A DNA stretch of 64,000 nt from Streptomyces bathyalis (GCF_015910445.1 NZ_CP048882.1:682001-746000); one strand, 5' to 3'. Positions 34,252 to 42,932 are shown, counted from the first letter of the stretch. Notes: generated from the sequence alone by a model not told the origin. Made by a program: numbers and translations.

Positions 34252-35484
34252 ATGTCAGCCCCCGCGCCGGATCGCACCGATGTCGTCATCTGCCACCCCC
34301 TTCGCACGCCGATCGGACGCTTCGGCGGCGCCCTGGCAGGTCAGCGGCCCGCCGCGCTGGCGGCACACGTCATCTCGGAGGTCGTCGCGCGCAGCGGCGT
34401 CGACGGCTCGCAGGTCGACGAGGTGATCCTCGGCCACGCCTACCCGAGCGCCGAGGCCCCGGCCATCGGCCGGGTCGCCGCCCTGGACGCCGGGCTGCCG
34501 GACTCGGTCACCGGCATCCAGATCGACCGGCGCTGCGGTTCGGGGCTCCAGGCGGTGCTGGACGCCGCGATGCAGATACGGGCCGGGTTCAGCGAGATCG
34601 TGATCGCGGGCGGCGTCGACGTGATGAGCGCGGCGCCCTACTACACCCACGACGGCCGCTGGGGCATCAAGGGCCCCGGGCTCCAGCTGCACGACGCCCT
34701 CGCCCGCGGACGTGTCACGGCGGGCGGCGAGCACCACCCCGTGCCCGGCGGCATGATCGAGACGGCCGAGAACCTGCGCCGTGAGTACGCCGTCTCCCGT
34801 GAGGACCAGGACGCCCTGGCGCTGCGCTCGCAGCAGCGTGCCGCACGCGCCATGGAGGAGGGCTGGTTCGCCGAGGAGATCGTGCCCGTCACGGTGCGTG
34901 GACGTAAGGGCGAGAGCACCGTGTCCGTCGACGAACACCCGCGGCCGGACACGACGGCGGAGCAACTGGCCGCGCTGCGCCCGGTGATGGGCAAGGCCGA
35001 CGCGGAGGCGACGGTCACCGCCGGCAACGCCAGCGGGCAGAACGACGCCGCCGCCGCGTGCCTGGTCACCACGGCCGCGACGGCCGAGCGCCTCGGCCTG
35101 ACTCCCATGGTGCGGCTGATCTCCTTCGCACGTACGGGAGTTCCCGCGAAGACGATGGGGATCGGGCCGGTGGGCGCGACCAAGGCGGCCCTGGAGCGGG
35201 CCGGGCTCTCGGAGACCGATCTGGACCTGATCGAGCTCAACGAGGCCTTCGCCGCTCAAGTCCTCGCCTGCACACGCGAGTTGGGATGGACGGAGAAGGA
35301 CCACGAGGAGCGGATCAACGTGTGCGGCTCCGGCATCTCACTGGGCCACCCCGTGGGCGCCACCGGAGCGCGGATCCTCACGACGCTGGCGCACCACATG
35401 CACCGCACACAGGCGCGGTACGGACTGGAGACCATGTGCATCGGCGGCGGGCAGGGTCTCGCCGCGGTCTTCGAGCGCTATTGA
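34252..35484 (+). CDS. Thiolase (acetyl-CoA acyltransferase, possible 3-oxoadipyl-CoA thiolase)
   Basis: This 410-residue thiolase has LRTPIGRFGGALAG at the start, the active-site region IDRRCGSGLQA near residue 92 (nucleophile Cys), ELNEAFAAQVLA, the His block GSGISLGHPVGATGA and the second Cys in TMCIGGGQGLA. The ATG at 34252 follows AGGAAGG. It cleaves a 3-oxoacyl-CoA with free CoA into acetyl-CoA and a shortened acyl-CoA. With a CatI/CatJ-type transferase and a PaaH-like dehydrogenase adjacent, 3-oxoadipyl-CoA is the best guess, giving succinyl-CoA and acetyl-CoA. Biosynthetic acetoacetyl-CoA thiolase is the alternative. Confidence 0.88.
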   Translation: MSAPAPDRTDVVICHPLRTPIGRFGGALAGQRPAALAAHVISEVVARSGVDGSQVDEVILGHAYPSAEAPAIGRVAALDAGLPDSVTGIQIDRRCGSGLQAVLDAAMQIRAGFSEIVIAGGVDVMSAAPYYTHDGRWGIKGPGLQLHDALARGRVTAGGEHHPVPGGMIETAENLRREYAVSREDQDALALRSQQRAARAMEEGWFAEEIVPVTVRGRKGESTVSVDEHPRPDTTAEQLAALRPVMGKADAEATVTAGNASGQNDAAAACLVTTAATAERLGLTPMVRLISFARTGVPAKTMGIGPVGATKAALERAGLSETDLDLIELNEAFAAQVLACTRELGWTEKDHEERINVCGSGISLGHPVGATGARILTTLAHHMHRTQARYGLETMCIGGGQGLAAVFERY

Positions 35485-35514
35485 TACCCGCACGGTCTCA
35501 CTGCGGCAGTCATT

Positions 35515-35527
35515 CGGTATTGGACCC
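35515..35527. promoter_or_regulatory. LysR-type motif ahead of the MHS transporter gene
   Basis: CGGTATTGGACCC lies 107 bases upstream of the transporter start. Counting the two preceding bases, the 14-mer ATTCGGTATTGGAC is identical to the minus-strand copy in the catI promoter. This links the transporter to the same regulator. Confidence 0.7.
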
Positions 35528-35633
35528 GTCTAGGTCGGGGCTGGCACGCTGACCGGCATCCCACCTGCACACAAGGCGGGCGAGCGTGCCCCGGCGCCCG
35601 CCGCCCACCCATGTCCCCACCCGGAGCCGCCGC

Positions 35634-36992
35634 ATGAGCGCCTCGCTCGCTCAGGAGCAGAGAAGGACCGCGAACCGCGCAGGATTCGGAGCCTTCATCG
35701 GCTCCACCATCGAGTGGTTCGACTTCTACATCTACGGAACCGCCTCTGCCCTCGTCTTCGACAAGGTCTTCTTCCCCGAACTCGAGGGCGCCATCGGCAC
35801 GCTGGTCGCCTTCGCCACGTTCTGGGTGGGCTTCCTCGCCCGCCCGCTGGGCGGAATCGTCTTCGGGCACATCGGCGACCGGGTCGGCCGCAAGAACACC
35901 CTGATCATCACGCTGCTGCTGATGGGTGTCTCCACCACCCTGATCGGCGTGCTGCCCGGCTACGCCTCCATCGGAGTCGCCGCTCCCGTCCTGCTGGTCA
36001 CGATCCGCATGATCCAGGGCATCGGGCTGGGCGGTGAATGGGGCGGCTCCGTCCTGATCGCCTCCGAGCACGCGCCCAAGGGCAAGTCGGTCCTCTACGG
36101 TGCCTTCGCGCAGCAGGGTTCCCCGGTCGGCAACACCCTCAGCACGGTTGCCTTTCTCGCCGTGAGCGCGCTCCCGGAGCCCGAATTCCTCAGCTGGGGC
36201 TGGCGGATACCGTTCCTCGCCTCCGCCCTGCTCGTCGTCGTGGGCCTCTTCCTGCGCATGAAGGTCACAGAATCCCCGGCGATGGCCAAGCTGATCGAGG
36301 ACCGGGGCGTCGCGAAGCTGCCGCTGAAGGAGGTGCTGCGCACCTGCCCGGGCCTCATCGCGCTCGGTATCGGCGCCTGCACCATCGGGCTGTCGGCGAC
36401 CTACTTCAAGTCGACGTTCGCGCTCTCGTGGGCGACGTCCAGCCTTGATTTCGACCGCAGTTCGTTCCTCACGATCATCCTGGTCGCGAACGTCACGCAG
36501 ATCGTGGTGCAGCCCTTCGGTGCCGTGCTCGCCACCCGGATGGGCAACTGGTCGCGCGCGGTGAGCATCATGCTGCTGCCCGAACTGGTCCTGATGCCGC
36601 TGATGTTCATCCTGATCGGCACGGAGAACTACTGGCTGGCGATGCTCGGCGTCTCCGTGGCGACGGTCCCGCACTGCCTGTACTACGCGGCGCTGGCCGG
36701 CATGCTGGCCAGCCGCTTCCCCGCGAACGTCCGCTACACCGGCATCTCTCTGTGCTACCAGCTGTGCGGCACGCTGCTCGGCGGAACCACTCCCGTCGTC
36801 GGACAGTTCCTGCTGAACCGTACGGGCTCGATCACCGCGGTGATCTGCTACGCGGTCCTTCAGGTGCTCCTCACCCTGGGCTGCATGCTGTTGCTGCTCA
36901 AGCGGCCCGACCACGACCGGCCTTCGCAGGAGACGCAGGAGACGGAGGCCGGCCCGCCCTCCAGGGCTGTCACCGGCCAGGTCACGGTCTGA
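35634..36992 (+). CDS. MHS-family metabolite:proton symporter
   Basis: This 452-residue inner-membrane transporter of the major facilitator superfamily has about 12 hydrophobic helices. GSTIEWFDFYIYGTASALVF near residue 18 and the loop GHIGDRVGRKNTL after helix 2 are typical of the metabolite:H+ symporter group, which includes shikimate, citrate, alpha-ketoglutarate and proline/betaine carriers. The ATG at 35634 follows GGAG. It stands after the thiolase, with a LysR motif in front and a perfect terminator hairpin behind. It is therefore the probable importer of the carboxylate degraded by the neighbouring enzymes. Confidence 0.9.
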   Translation: MSASLAQEQRRTANRAGFGAFIGSTIEWFDFYIYGTASALVFDKVFFPELEGAIGTLVAFATFWVGFLARPLGGIVFGHIGDRVGRKNTLIITLLLMGVSTTLIGVLPGYASIGVAAPVLLVTIRMIQGIGLGGEWGGSVLIASEHAPKGKSVLYGAFAQQGSPVGNTLSTVAFLAVSALPEPEFLSWGWRIPFLASALLVVVGLFLRMKVTESPAMAKLIEDRGVAKLPLKEVLRTCPGLIALGIGACTIGLSATYFKSTFALSWATSSLDFDRSSFLTIILVANVTQIVVQPFGAVLATRMGNWSRAVSIMLLPELVLMPLMFILIGTENYWLAMLGVSVATVPHCLYYAALAGMLASRFPANVRYTGISLCYQLCGTLLGGTTPVVGQFLLNRTGSITAVICYAVLQVLLTLGCMLLLLKRPDHDRPSQETQETEAGPPSRAVTGQVTV

Positions 36993-37022
36993 CCCGGCAC
37001 AACAGGCACCGCGCACACAACC

Positions 37023-37057
37023 AGGGCCCGGCAGCGACCACTTGGCTGCCGGGCCCT
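37023..37057. terminator. Bidirectional terminator hairpin
   Basis: Perfect 13-bp arms AGGGCCCGGCAGC and GCTGCCGGGCCCT enclose a nine-base loop. The hairpin lies between the converging transporter and LAETG-protein genes and can serve both. Confidence 0.85.
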
Positions 37058-37090
37058 CGTCGGGCTTTCTGAAGAACTCGCGGGACGGAC

Positions 37091-37663
37091 TCAGTCCTGC
37101 GCGGAGCGGCGCTTGCGCGCGACCACGACCAGGCCGGCACCCGCGACCAGGACGACACCGGCGGCACCGGCGATCATCGGGGTGGCGCTGGAGGCACCGG
37201 TCTCGGCGAGGTCGTCGCCTCCGCCCTGGGGAGCGGTGCTGGGCTCCGACGGCGCCGGGGCCTCGCTGGACTCGCTGGGCGAGGGGGCGGGCTCGCTGGG
37301 CGAGGGGGACTCCTCGCACACCGGCGACATCTTGGTCTCGTTGACGTCGAACTTGTCGTCGTCAACGGCGTCGATCGCCAGGCGCAGCTCGAGCGGAGAG
37401 GTGTGCTTGGGCAGGTTCACCTTCTTGTCGAAGGTCTTGCCGAAAGTCTCGTTCACCAGGGTCTTGTCACCCGCGGTGATCTTGATGGTGTTGCCCTGTT
37501 CGCTGTAGTTCTCCAGGTGGATGCTCGTCGTGTAGCAGTCCACCTCCCAGCCCGGAACGTGGGCGGAGGCCGGAGTGGCGACGAACATCCCGGCACCGAC
37601 GAGAGCGGCAGCACCCGTGGCGACGGCGGCGGTGCGGTGCCATCTGTGGCGTATAGCGGTCAT
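37091..37663 (-). CDS. Secreted LAETG cell-wall-anchored protein
   Basis: This 190-residue surface protein has a signal peptide (basic HRWHR, hydrophobic core, cleavage after TPASA near residue 34). A folded region of about 85 residues follows with a Cys near each end (DCYTT, SPVCEE), possibly disulfide-bonded. A Ser/Pro/Glu stalk leads to the sorting signal LAETG, a hydrophobic helix and a terminal KRRSAQD. LAxTG is the class E sortase motif of actinomycetes. The middle domain is small and beta-like, with no family I recognise. It would be covalently attached to peptidoglycan. Confidence 0.87.
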   Translation of the reverse strand: MTAIRHRWHRTAAVATGAAALVGAGMFVATPASAHVPGWEVDCYTTSIHLENYSEQGNTIKITAGDKTLVNETFGKTFDKKVNLPKHTSPLELRLAIDAVDDDKFDVNETKMSPVCEESPSPSEPAPSPSESSEAPAPSEPSTAPQGGGDDLAETGASSATPMIAGAAGVVLVAGAGLVVVARKRRSAQD

Positions 37664-38026
37664 GATCTCCCTCTGCGGATGAAGAAGTGATGCGAGCGGT
37701 GGTCGTGCGAGGACAGCACGGTACTCCCCGGTACATCACTGGTCGCGCCCGCCCCTCAAAAGGCCAAGAGGCCCTGAAAAAGGGGCAGTTCAGGCGTGGT
37801 GGCGTGTGATGCGCTGAGCTCCCCCGTGCGGTCCGGTGGCTGCCCGCCCGTTCCCGCTGGAACCCGCTGACCCTACCGCCTCAAGGGAAACGGCGGGGGA
37901 AACTCACGGACATTGAGTGGTCTCAACTACGAAACGGGCCGAGCGAGTACCTGTGGAGAAACCATGGCGTGCCACTGCGCCGAGCCGGCAATGAGGCGCC
38001 GGTCCACACCCAGGGAGGTCAGTGAG
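37664..38026. promoter_or_regulatory. 363-base divergent promoter region
   Basis: This gap lies between the LAETG-protein gene and the protease gene and should hold both promoters. An A/C-rich run near 37755-37790 is the least GC-rich part. In-frame ATG codons at 37964 and 37991 precede the chosen protease start. I see no clear operator or RNA element. Confidence 0.4.
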
Positions 38027-39349
38027 TTGAGCCATCGACGCAAGGACAACAAGCGCGCGTATGTGATAGCCGGCGCAGGCACCGCGGCACTGGCGACGGC
38101 CGCGATCATGCTGCCGTACGCGAACGCAGGGCAGCAGGAACAGCCGGGTCCACGCACGATGAGCGCAAAGGCCGCCGCTGCGATGGGCACGAAACTGGCG
38201 GACGAGAACGGGGACAGGACAGCCGGCTGGTTCATCGACAGCAAGGCCAAACGCCTGGTCATGAACGTCCTCGACGAGGAGACCGCTCAGCGCGTCCAGG
38301 AGAGCGGCGCCCAGGCCAGAATCGTGCAGAACTCCAAGGCGGAGCTGAAGAAGGTCAGCGACACCCTCGCGAACGGCGCTTCGGTGGCGGGCTCGGCCTG
38401 GTCGGTCGACCCCCGTACGAACAAGGTCAACGTGCTCGCCGACAGCACGGTCGACGACGAAGAGTGGGCCTCGCTGAACAAGACGGCCGCCGGCATGGAC
38501 GGCATGATGTCGGTCAAGCGGACCGCCGGTAAGTTCCAGAAGTTCCACGGCAACGGCGGTATCGGCCAGAGCGACGCCGGCGACCAGGGCGCGGGTAACG
38601 GCGCGGGCGCCGGGGACGAAGGTGCCGGCAACGGTGCGGGCCAGGGCGAAGAGGGCGCGGGCCAGGGCGACGACGGCGCGGGCGCCGGCGAAGGCGGCGA
38701 CGCCGCTGCCGAAGGTGTGCTCGGCGGCGACGCCATCTTCGCGGAGGGCACCCGCTGTTCGCTCGGCTTCAACGTCCAGGTGGACGGCGCGCCGGGCTTC
38801 CTGACCGCGGGCCACTGCGGCAACGCCGCGCAGAACTGGACCTCCGACGAGGCAGGGGCGCAGGCACTCGGCTCCATCACCGACTCGAAGTTCCCGGAGA
38901 CCGACTTCGCGATCGCCACGCTGGACGACGCGCAGGCCGAGGCGCCCAGCGCCGTGAACCTCGACCCGCTGGGTGAGGGCCAGGGCGGCACGCAGGAGAT
39001 CACCGGTGCCGCCGAGGCCGCCGTGGGCATGCAGGTGCAGCGCAGCGGCAGCACGACCGGCGTCACCGACGGCGAGGTCACGGCCCTGGACGCCACCGTC
39101 GACTACGGCGGCGGCGATGTCGTCAACGGCATGATCCAGACGAACGTCTGCGCAGAGCCCGGCGACAGCGGCGGCGCGATGTTCTCCGAGGACAAGGCCG
39201 TGGGTCTGACCTCCGGCGGCAGCGGCGACTGCACGCAGGGCGGCGAGACCTTCTTCCAGCCCGTCACCGATGCGCTGGAGGCGACCGGCGCGACGATCGG
39301 CGACGGCGGCGGGGAAGCCGGACAGCAGGAACAGCAGCAGCTGCAGTAA
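38027..39349 (+). CDS. Streptogrisin-like S1 serine protease with long linker
   Basis: This preproenzyme has 440 residues from a TTG start, chosen because GGGAGG lies nine bases upstream; ATGs at 37991 and 37964 are in frame but lack a ribosome site. After a signal-like segment (AYVIAGAGTAALATAAIML) comes an alpha-lytic-protease-type prodomain (TAGWFIDSKAKRLVMNVLD onward). A Gly/Asp/Glu-rich linker of about 55 residues precedes the catalytic domain. The triad is His in LTAGHCG, Asp in TDFAIATLD and Ser in GDSGGAM. Two Cys pairs fit streptogrisin disulfides. The C-terminus is GQQEQQQLQ. It is secreted and probably self-activating. Confidence 0.88.
   Translation: MSHRRKDNKRAYVIAGAGTAALATAAIMLPYANAGQQEQPGPRTMSAKAAAAMGTKLADENGDRTAGWFIDSKAKRLVMNVLDEETAQRVQESGAQARIVQNSKAELKKVSDTLANGASVAGSAWSVDPRTNKVNVLADSTVDDEEWASLNKTAAGMDGMMSVKRTAGKFQKFHGNGGIGQSDAGDQGAGNGAGAGDEGAGNGAGQGEEGAGQGDDGAGAGEGGDAAAEGVLGGDAIFAEGTRCSLGFNVQVDGAPGFLTAGHCGNAAQNWTSDEAGAQALGSITDSKFPETDFAIATLDDAQAEAPSAVNLDPLGEGQGGTQEITGAAEAAVGMQVQRSGSTTGVTDGEVTALDATVDYGGGDVVNGMIQTNVCAEPGDSGGAMFSEDKAVGLTSGGSGDCTQGGETFFQPVTDALEATGATIGDGGGEAGQQEQQQLQ
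38549..38709 (+). repeat. Degenerate GAGNGAG-type repeats in the protease linker
   Basis: Repeated blocks such as GAGNGAGAGDE, GAGNGAGQGEE and GAGQGDDGAG make up this stretch between prodomain and catalytic domain. The DNA shows matching degenerate GGCGCGGG units, so it may vary in length by slippage. The encoded linker is acidic and should be flexible. Confidence 0.7.
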
Positions 39350-39356
39350 GTACGGC

Positions 39357-39384
39357 CGGCCGGGCAGTAAGCACTGCCCGGCCG
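39357..39384. terminator. Bidirectional terminator hairpin
   Basis: Twelve-bp arms CGGCCGGGCAGT and ACTGCCCGGCCG enclose the loop AAGC. It lies between the converging protease and ceramidase genes. Confidence 0.85.
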
Positions 39385-39401
39385 CCCCGACGGGCGTCCC
39401 G

Positions 39402-41525
39402 TCAGCCGCTCACGGTGAAACCTGAACTGGTGCCGGAGATGGCTTTCGGGTCGCCCGCGACCGGTTTTGCGTCGCCCTCATAGGTGATCCGGTACTCGCC
39501 GGAGGCCGTCCCCTCGGGGATGTCCCAGGTGACCGTCACCTTCGAGGCGGCGACGCCGTAGCGCTCCCAGCGGAAGGCCGTCGACCAGTCCCCGTCGTCC
39601 GCGACGGTGCGCCATTCGCCGTCCTTCCGCGCTTCCACGCGCAGATAGGTCCCGCCCCGGTGGAGCACGTTGCCGGGGTGGGCACCCGCGAACACGACCG
39701 TCACCCGCTCCCCCGCCCGGTAGTTGGCGCGCGGGGCCGTGAGCACGTCACCGAACTCGTGCGACAGGGGCGGCGCGTCCAGCACGATCGGCGGCTGCAG
39801 GGAGATCGTCTTCCCTGAGATGTCCGGAGCGACCGGCCCGAGCGGCAGGTCCTTCCCGTCCCGCATGGCACGGGCGAGCTGCGCGGCCGTCTGCTGGATC
39901 GCCGGCAGTTGCCAGCGCCCGAACAGCGTGCTCCCGCCCTCGTACTGCTGCGAGTCGTACTCGTCGGGCGTGGTGAGGTAGTGGAAGTAGGAGTTGGCGT
40001 AGCCCGCGACGAGTACGTCCTTCACCTCGGCGCCGACGGCCTCCGCGACGGTGCGGCGCAGCCGCAGCCCGGCACACACGGTCACCTCGCCGGGCACGCC
40101 GATCAGATACAGCTGCCCGATGCGCACCAGCTGCACCGGCACCTGCTCCTGGACCCACGGGTAGATGCGGTTCATCTCGCCGACGGGAGCGACGATCCCC
40201 TTCGGCGCCTGCGCTTCGCGCAGTTCGGGGGATGCCTCGTAGATGATCGAGTCCGAGATCTTGTCCCAGAGCGGGTTCTCGCCCTCTTCGAAGCCGGGGA
40301 AGGCCGGGCCGTCCTCGAGGCTGCCGGCCGCCATCGACGCGCCGATCGCAGGCTTTGCGGTCTTGTGCTGCTTGCCGTCCCCGGTGAATTCGGGCTCGAC
40401 GGTCACGTCGGAGAGGTCGATGTAGACGAGCCGCGAGTCCACGCCGCCGCTCATCTTCGTGCCCCGCTGGTCGAGTTGGCCCGCGGCGGCCTTGTACTGG
40501 CGCAGGCCGCACTCGCGGGTGTGCCCGAAGTCGGCGGGCGTCGTGGGCGGTTTCAGATCGAGGTTCGGTGACATGTCGCCGGCGTTGGTCTGCGCGAAGG
40601 CGGAGACGAAGTCCGGCGTGGTGCCGTCGAGATAGTCGGCTCCCTCGACCTCGCGCTCCCAGTGGTAGGCGGCGTAGCCCTTGTTGTCGGCGCTGATCAG
40701 CTTGTTGTCGCCGGACATGCTGGTGCCGTGCACGGCGAACCAGTTGACTGCCCCGACGGCCTGCCCGTCCCGCTCGATGCGCAGCAGCGTGCTCTGCGGG
40801 TCGATGCCGTCCGGGAAGTGGCCGCGCAGGTCGGAGGGGTTGCGCTCGAAGGCCTCGCGCGACCTGTTGGCGCTGGTTCCGGTCAACTCCCCATGCGTGA
40901 GGGTGAGTTCGGAAGGTGCGGCGTCCTCGTGGGCGCGGGTCGCGGCCTCGACGATGCCGTCGGTCATCGCCTCGAACGTCTTCTTGTGGAAGCCCAGCGT
41001 GGTGAGGTCGTAGAGCAGGTGGTGCGAGGAGCCGCCCGGTCCGCAGTGGGTGTGGGTGGCGGTGAGCATGACGTTGCGGTGCGTGTAGAGGTCGCCGTAC
41101 TTCTCCCCGAGTCTGCTGAGCACGGCCTGGTGCACGCTCTCGAAGATCATGGCCGTGTCGACGACGACGAGGAGCACGCGCTGCCGCGTCTCCTGGTCCG
41201 CGAAGACGAACGCACGGGCGCGCAGGCGGGTATGGAGGCCTTGTGCCTGCTGGTCGACGCGGCCGTAGCCCATCATGCCGACCTCGGCTATCTCGCCGGT
41301 GGCATCGACGACGCCGCGTCCCACGAGATAGCCGCTGCCGGCGGCTGCTTGCACGGTGTTCTGCGACTGCGAGGCCTGGGCGCCCGGCGTGATGCCGGCC
41401 AGGCCGAGTCCGGTCAGCGCGGCGCCGGCACGCAGTACGGTGCGGCGGCTGCTGCGGGGGCCCGGGGCGGGGTCGTGCTCCGGCTGCCCGTCGGACTGGG
41501 GGGTGTGGGGGTGGGTGCTACTCAA
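39402..41525 (-). CDS. Secreted neutral ceramidase
   Basis: This 707-residue enzyme matches the neutral/alkaline ceramidase family, which hydrolyses ceramide to sphingosine and fatty acid. The start chosen is TTG at 41525, six bases after GAGGAG. An N-terminal twin-arginine motif (SSRRTVLRAG) and hydrophobic segment indicate Tat export. Zinc ligands lie in TATHTHCGPGG, the catalytic Ser in NAGDMSPN near residue 300, and family blocks MMGYGRVDQQAQGLH and LRARAFVFAD are clear. The last 150 residues form the usual Ig-like domain. Since these bacteria make little sphingolipid, it probably acts on eukaryotic lipids outside the cell. Confidence 0.92.
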   Translation of the reverse strand: MSSTHPHTPQSDGQPEHDPAPGPRSSRRTVLRAGAALTGLGLAGITPGAQASQSQNTVQAAAGSGYLVGRGVVDATGEIAEVGMMGYGRVDQQAQGLHTRLRARAFVFADQETRQRVLLVVVDTAMIFESVHQAVLSRLGEKYGDLYTHRNVMLTATHTHCGPGGSSHHLLYDLTTLGFHKKTFEAMTDGIVEAATRAHEDAAPSELTLTHGELTGTSANRSREAFERNPSDLRGHFPDGIDPQSTLLRIERDGQAVGAVNWFAVHGTSMSGDNKLISADNKGYAAYHWEREVEGADYLDGTTPDFVSAFAQTNAGDMSPNLDLKPPTTPADFGHTRECGLRQYKAAAGQLDQRGTKMSGGVDSRLVYIDLSDVTVEPEFTGDGKQHKTAKPAIGASMAAGSLEDGPAFPGFEEGENPLWDKISDSIIYEASPELREAQAPKGIVAPVGEMNRIYPWVQEQVPVQLVRIGQLYLIGVPGEVTVCAGLRLRRTVAEAVGAEVKDVLVAGYANSYFHYLTTPDEYDSQQYEGGSTLFGRWQLPAIQQTAAQLARAMRDGKDLPLGPVAPDISGKTISLQPPIVLDAPPLSHEFGDVLTAPRANYRAGERVTVVFAGAHPGNVLHRGGTYLRVEARKDGEWRTVADDGDWSTAFRWERYGVAASKVTVTWDIPEGTASGEYRITYEGDAKPVAGDPKAISGTSSGFTVSG

Positions 41526-41637
41526 CGGGTGCTCCTCGGTAGGGCTACTTCCCGGTAACTGCCCGTTGAGCATCCCACCGTGTAACACACGCCACAATGC
41601 GCGTGCGGGGATTGGTCGGAACCAATTCCGGCGAGAC

Positions 41638-42714
41638 TCAGCCGCGTTGAGCGACCAGCGACGCGTGCGTGGGGGCGTCGGGCACCCCGGCGGGCCGGCG
41701 CGCGGCGAACTCCTTGCGCAACTCGGGCACCACTTCCTCGCCGAGCATGTCCAGTTGCTCCAGCACGGTCTTCAGCGGAAGGCCCGCGTGGTCCATGAGG
41801 AAAAGCTGCCGCTGGTAGTCGCCGAAGGACTCGCGGAAGGTCAAGGTCTTCTCGATGACCTCCTGCGGGCTGCCCACCGTCAGCGGCGTCTGATCGGTGA
41901 ACTCCTCCAGCGTCGACCCGTGCCCGTAGACCGGCGCGTTGTCGAAGTAGGGACGGAACTCCCGCACGGCGTCCTGGGAGTTCCTGCGCATGAAGACCTG
42001 GCCACCGAGCCCCACGATGGCCTGCTCCGGAGTGCCGTGCCCGTGGTGTGCGAAGCGCTCGCGGTAGAGCCCGATGAGCTTCATGTAGTGCTCCTTGGGC
42101 CAGAAGATGTTGTTCGCGAAGAAGCCGTCGCCGTAGTACGCGGCCTGCTCGGCGATCTCCGGGCTGCGGATGGAGCCGTGCCAGACGAACGGCGGCACAC
42201 CGTCGAGCGGGCGCGGCGTGGAGGTGAAGCCCTCCAGCGGCGTGCGGAAGCGGCCCGCCCAGTCGACCACGTCCTCGCGCCACAGCTTGTGCAGAAGCGC
42301 GTAGTTCTCGATCGCCAGCGGGATGCCCTGCCGGATGTCCTGCCCGAACCAGGGGTAGACGGGCGCGGTGTTGCCGCGGCCCATCATCAGATCGACCCGT
42401 CCGTCGGACAGGTGCTGGAGCATCGCGTAGTCCTCGGCGATCTTCACCGGGTCGTTGGTGGTGATCAGCGTCGTCGAGGTGGAGAGGACGAGGCGTTCGG
42501 TGCGGGCGGCGATGTGGCCGAGCATGGTCGTCGGCGACGAGGGCACGAAGGGCGGATTGTGGTGCTCGCCGGTGGCGAAGACGTCGAGGCCCACCTCTTC
42601 GGCCTTCAGCGCGATCGCGATCATCGACTTGATCCGCTCGTGCTCGCTCGGCGTGCTGCCGTCGGTGGGATCGGTCGTGACGTCCCCGACGGTGAAGATC
42701 CCGAACTGCACCAC
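41638..42714 (-). CDS. LLM-class flavin-dependent oxidoreductase
   Basis: This protein of about 358 residues has the luciferase-like TIM barrel. VVQFGIFTVGDVT opens the fold, GLDVFATGEHHNPPF is the bacterial-luciferase-type active region, and LMMGRGNTAPVYPWFG forms the flavin phosphate site. It would use reduced FMN (or F420) to oxidise a small molecule; the substrate is unknown. Several GTG codons lie at the start; GTG 42714 has GAGAGG at a proper distance, while 42720 abuts that sequence and 42711 is also possible. A perfect inverted repeat sits just upstream. Confidence 0.87.
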   Translation of the reverse strand: MVQFGIFTVGDVTTDPTDGSTPSEHERIKSMIAIALKAEEVGLDVFATGEHHNPPFVPSSPTTMLGHIAARTERLVLSTSTTLITTNDPVKIAEDYAMLQHLSDGRVDLMMGRGNTAPVYPWFGQDIRQGIPLAIENYALLHKLWREDVVDWAGRFRTPLEGFTSTPRPLDGVPPFVWHGSIRSPEIAEQAAYYGDGFFANNIFWPKEHYMKLIGLYRERFAHHGHGTPEQAIVGLGGQVFMRRNSQDAVREFRPYFDNAPVYGHGSTLEEFTDQTPLTVGSPQEVIEKTLTFRESFGDYQRQLFLMDHAGLPLKTVLEQLDMLGEEVVPELRKEFAARRPAGVPDAPTHASLVAQRG

Positions 42715-42745
42715 TCTCACCCTCTCGCCGGCTCCGCGGAGCCAT

Positions 42746-42763
42746 TAGTTCACTGTTGAACTA
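42746..42763. promoter_or_regulatory. Inverted repeat operator ahead of the LLM gene
   Basis: TAGTTCA and TGAACTA are perfect seven-base arms separated by CTGT, 32 bases upstream of the LLM start. Such AT-rich repeats in a GC-rich genome are typical of MarR or HxlR operators. No such regulator gene is adjacent. Confidence 0.6.
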
Positions 42764-42871
42764 CACAGTCCCACCAGTCTCCCACGCGGTCTTCCTCCAT
42801 GGTCGCGCGGAGGTGCCACGGGTGGCGAAGCGCCAGGGCACCCGCCGCCGGAGGGTCCGGCCGCACACATG

Positions 42872-42908
42872 GCGGTGCCGCCGGAGAGACGTCCTCCGGC
42901 GGCACCGC
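42872..42908 (-). terminator. Terminator hairpin after the LPMO gene
   Basis: Fifteen-bp arms, GCGGTGCCGCCGGAG and CTCCGGCGGCACCGC, enclose a seven-base loop, 24 bases downstream of the LPMO stop. It should end LPMO transcription before the LLM promoter. Confidence 0.85.
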
Positions 42909-42932
42909 GGCGGGTCAGCCGACCCGCCCCCT

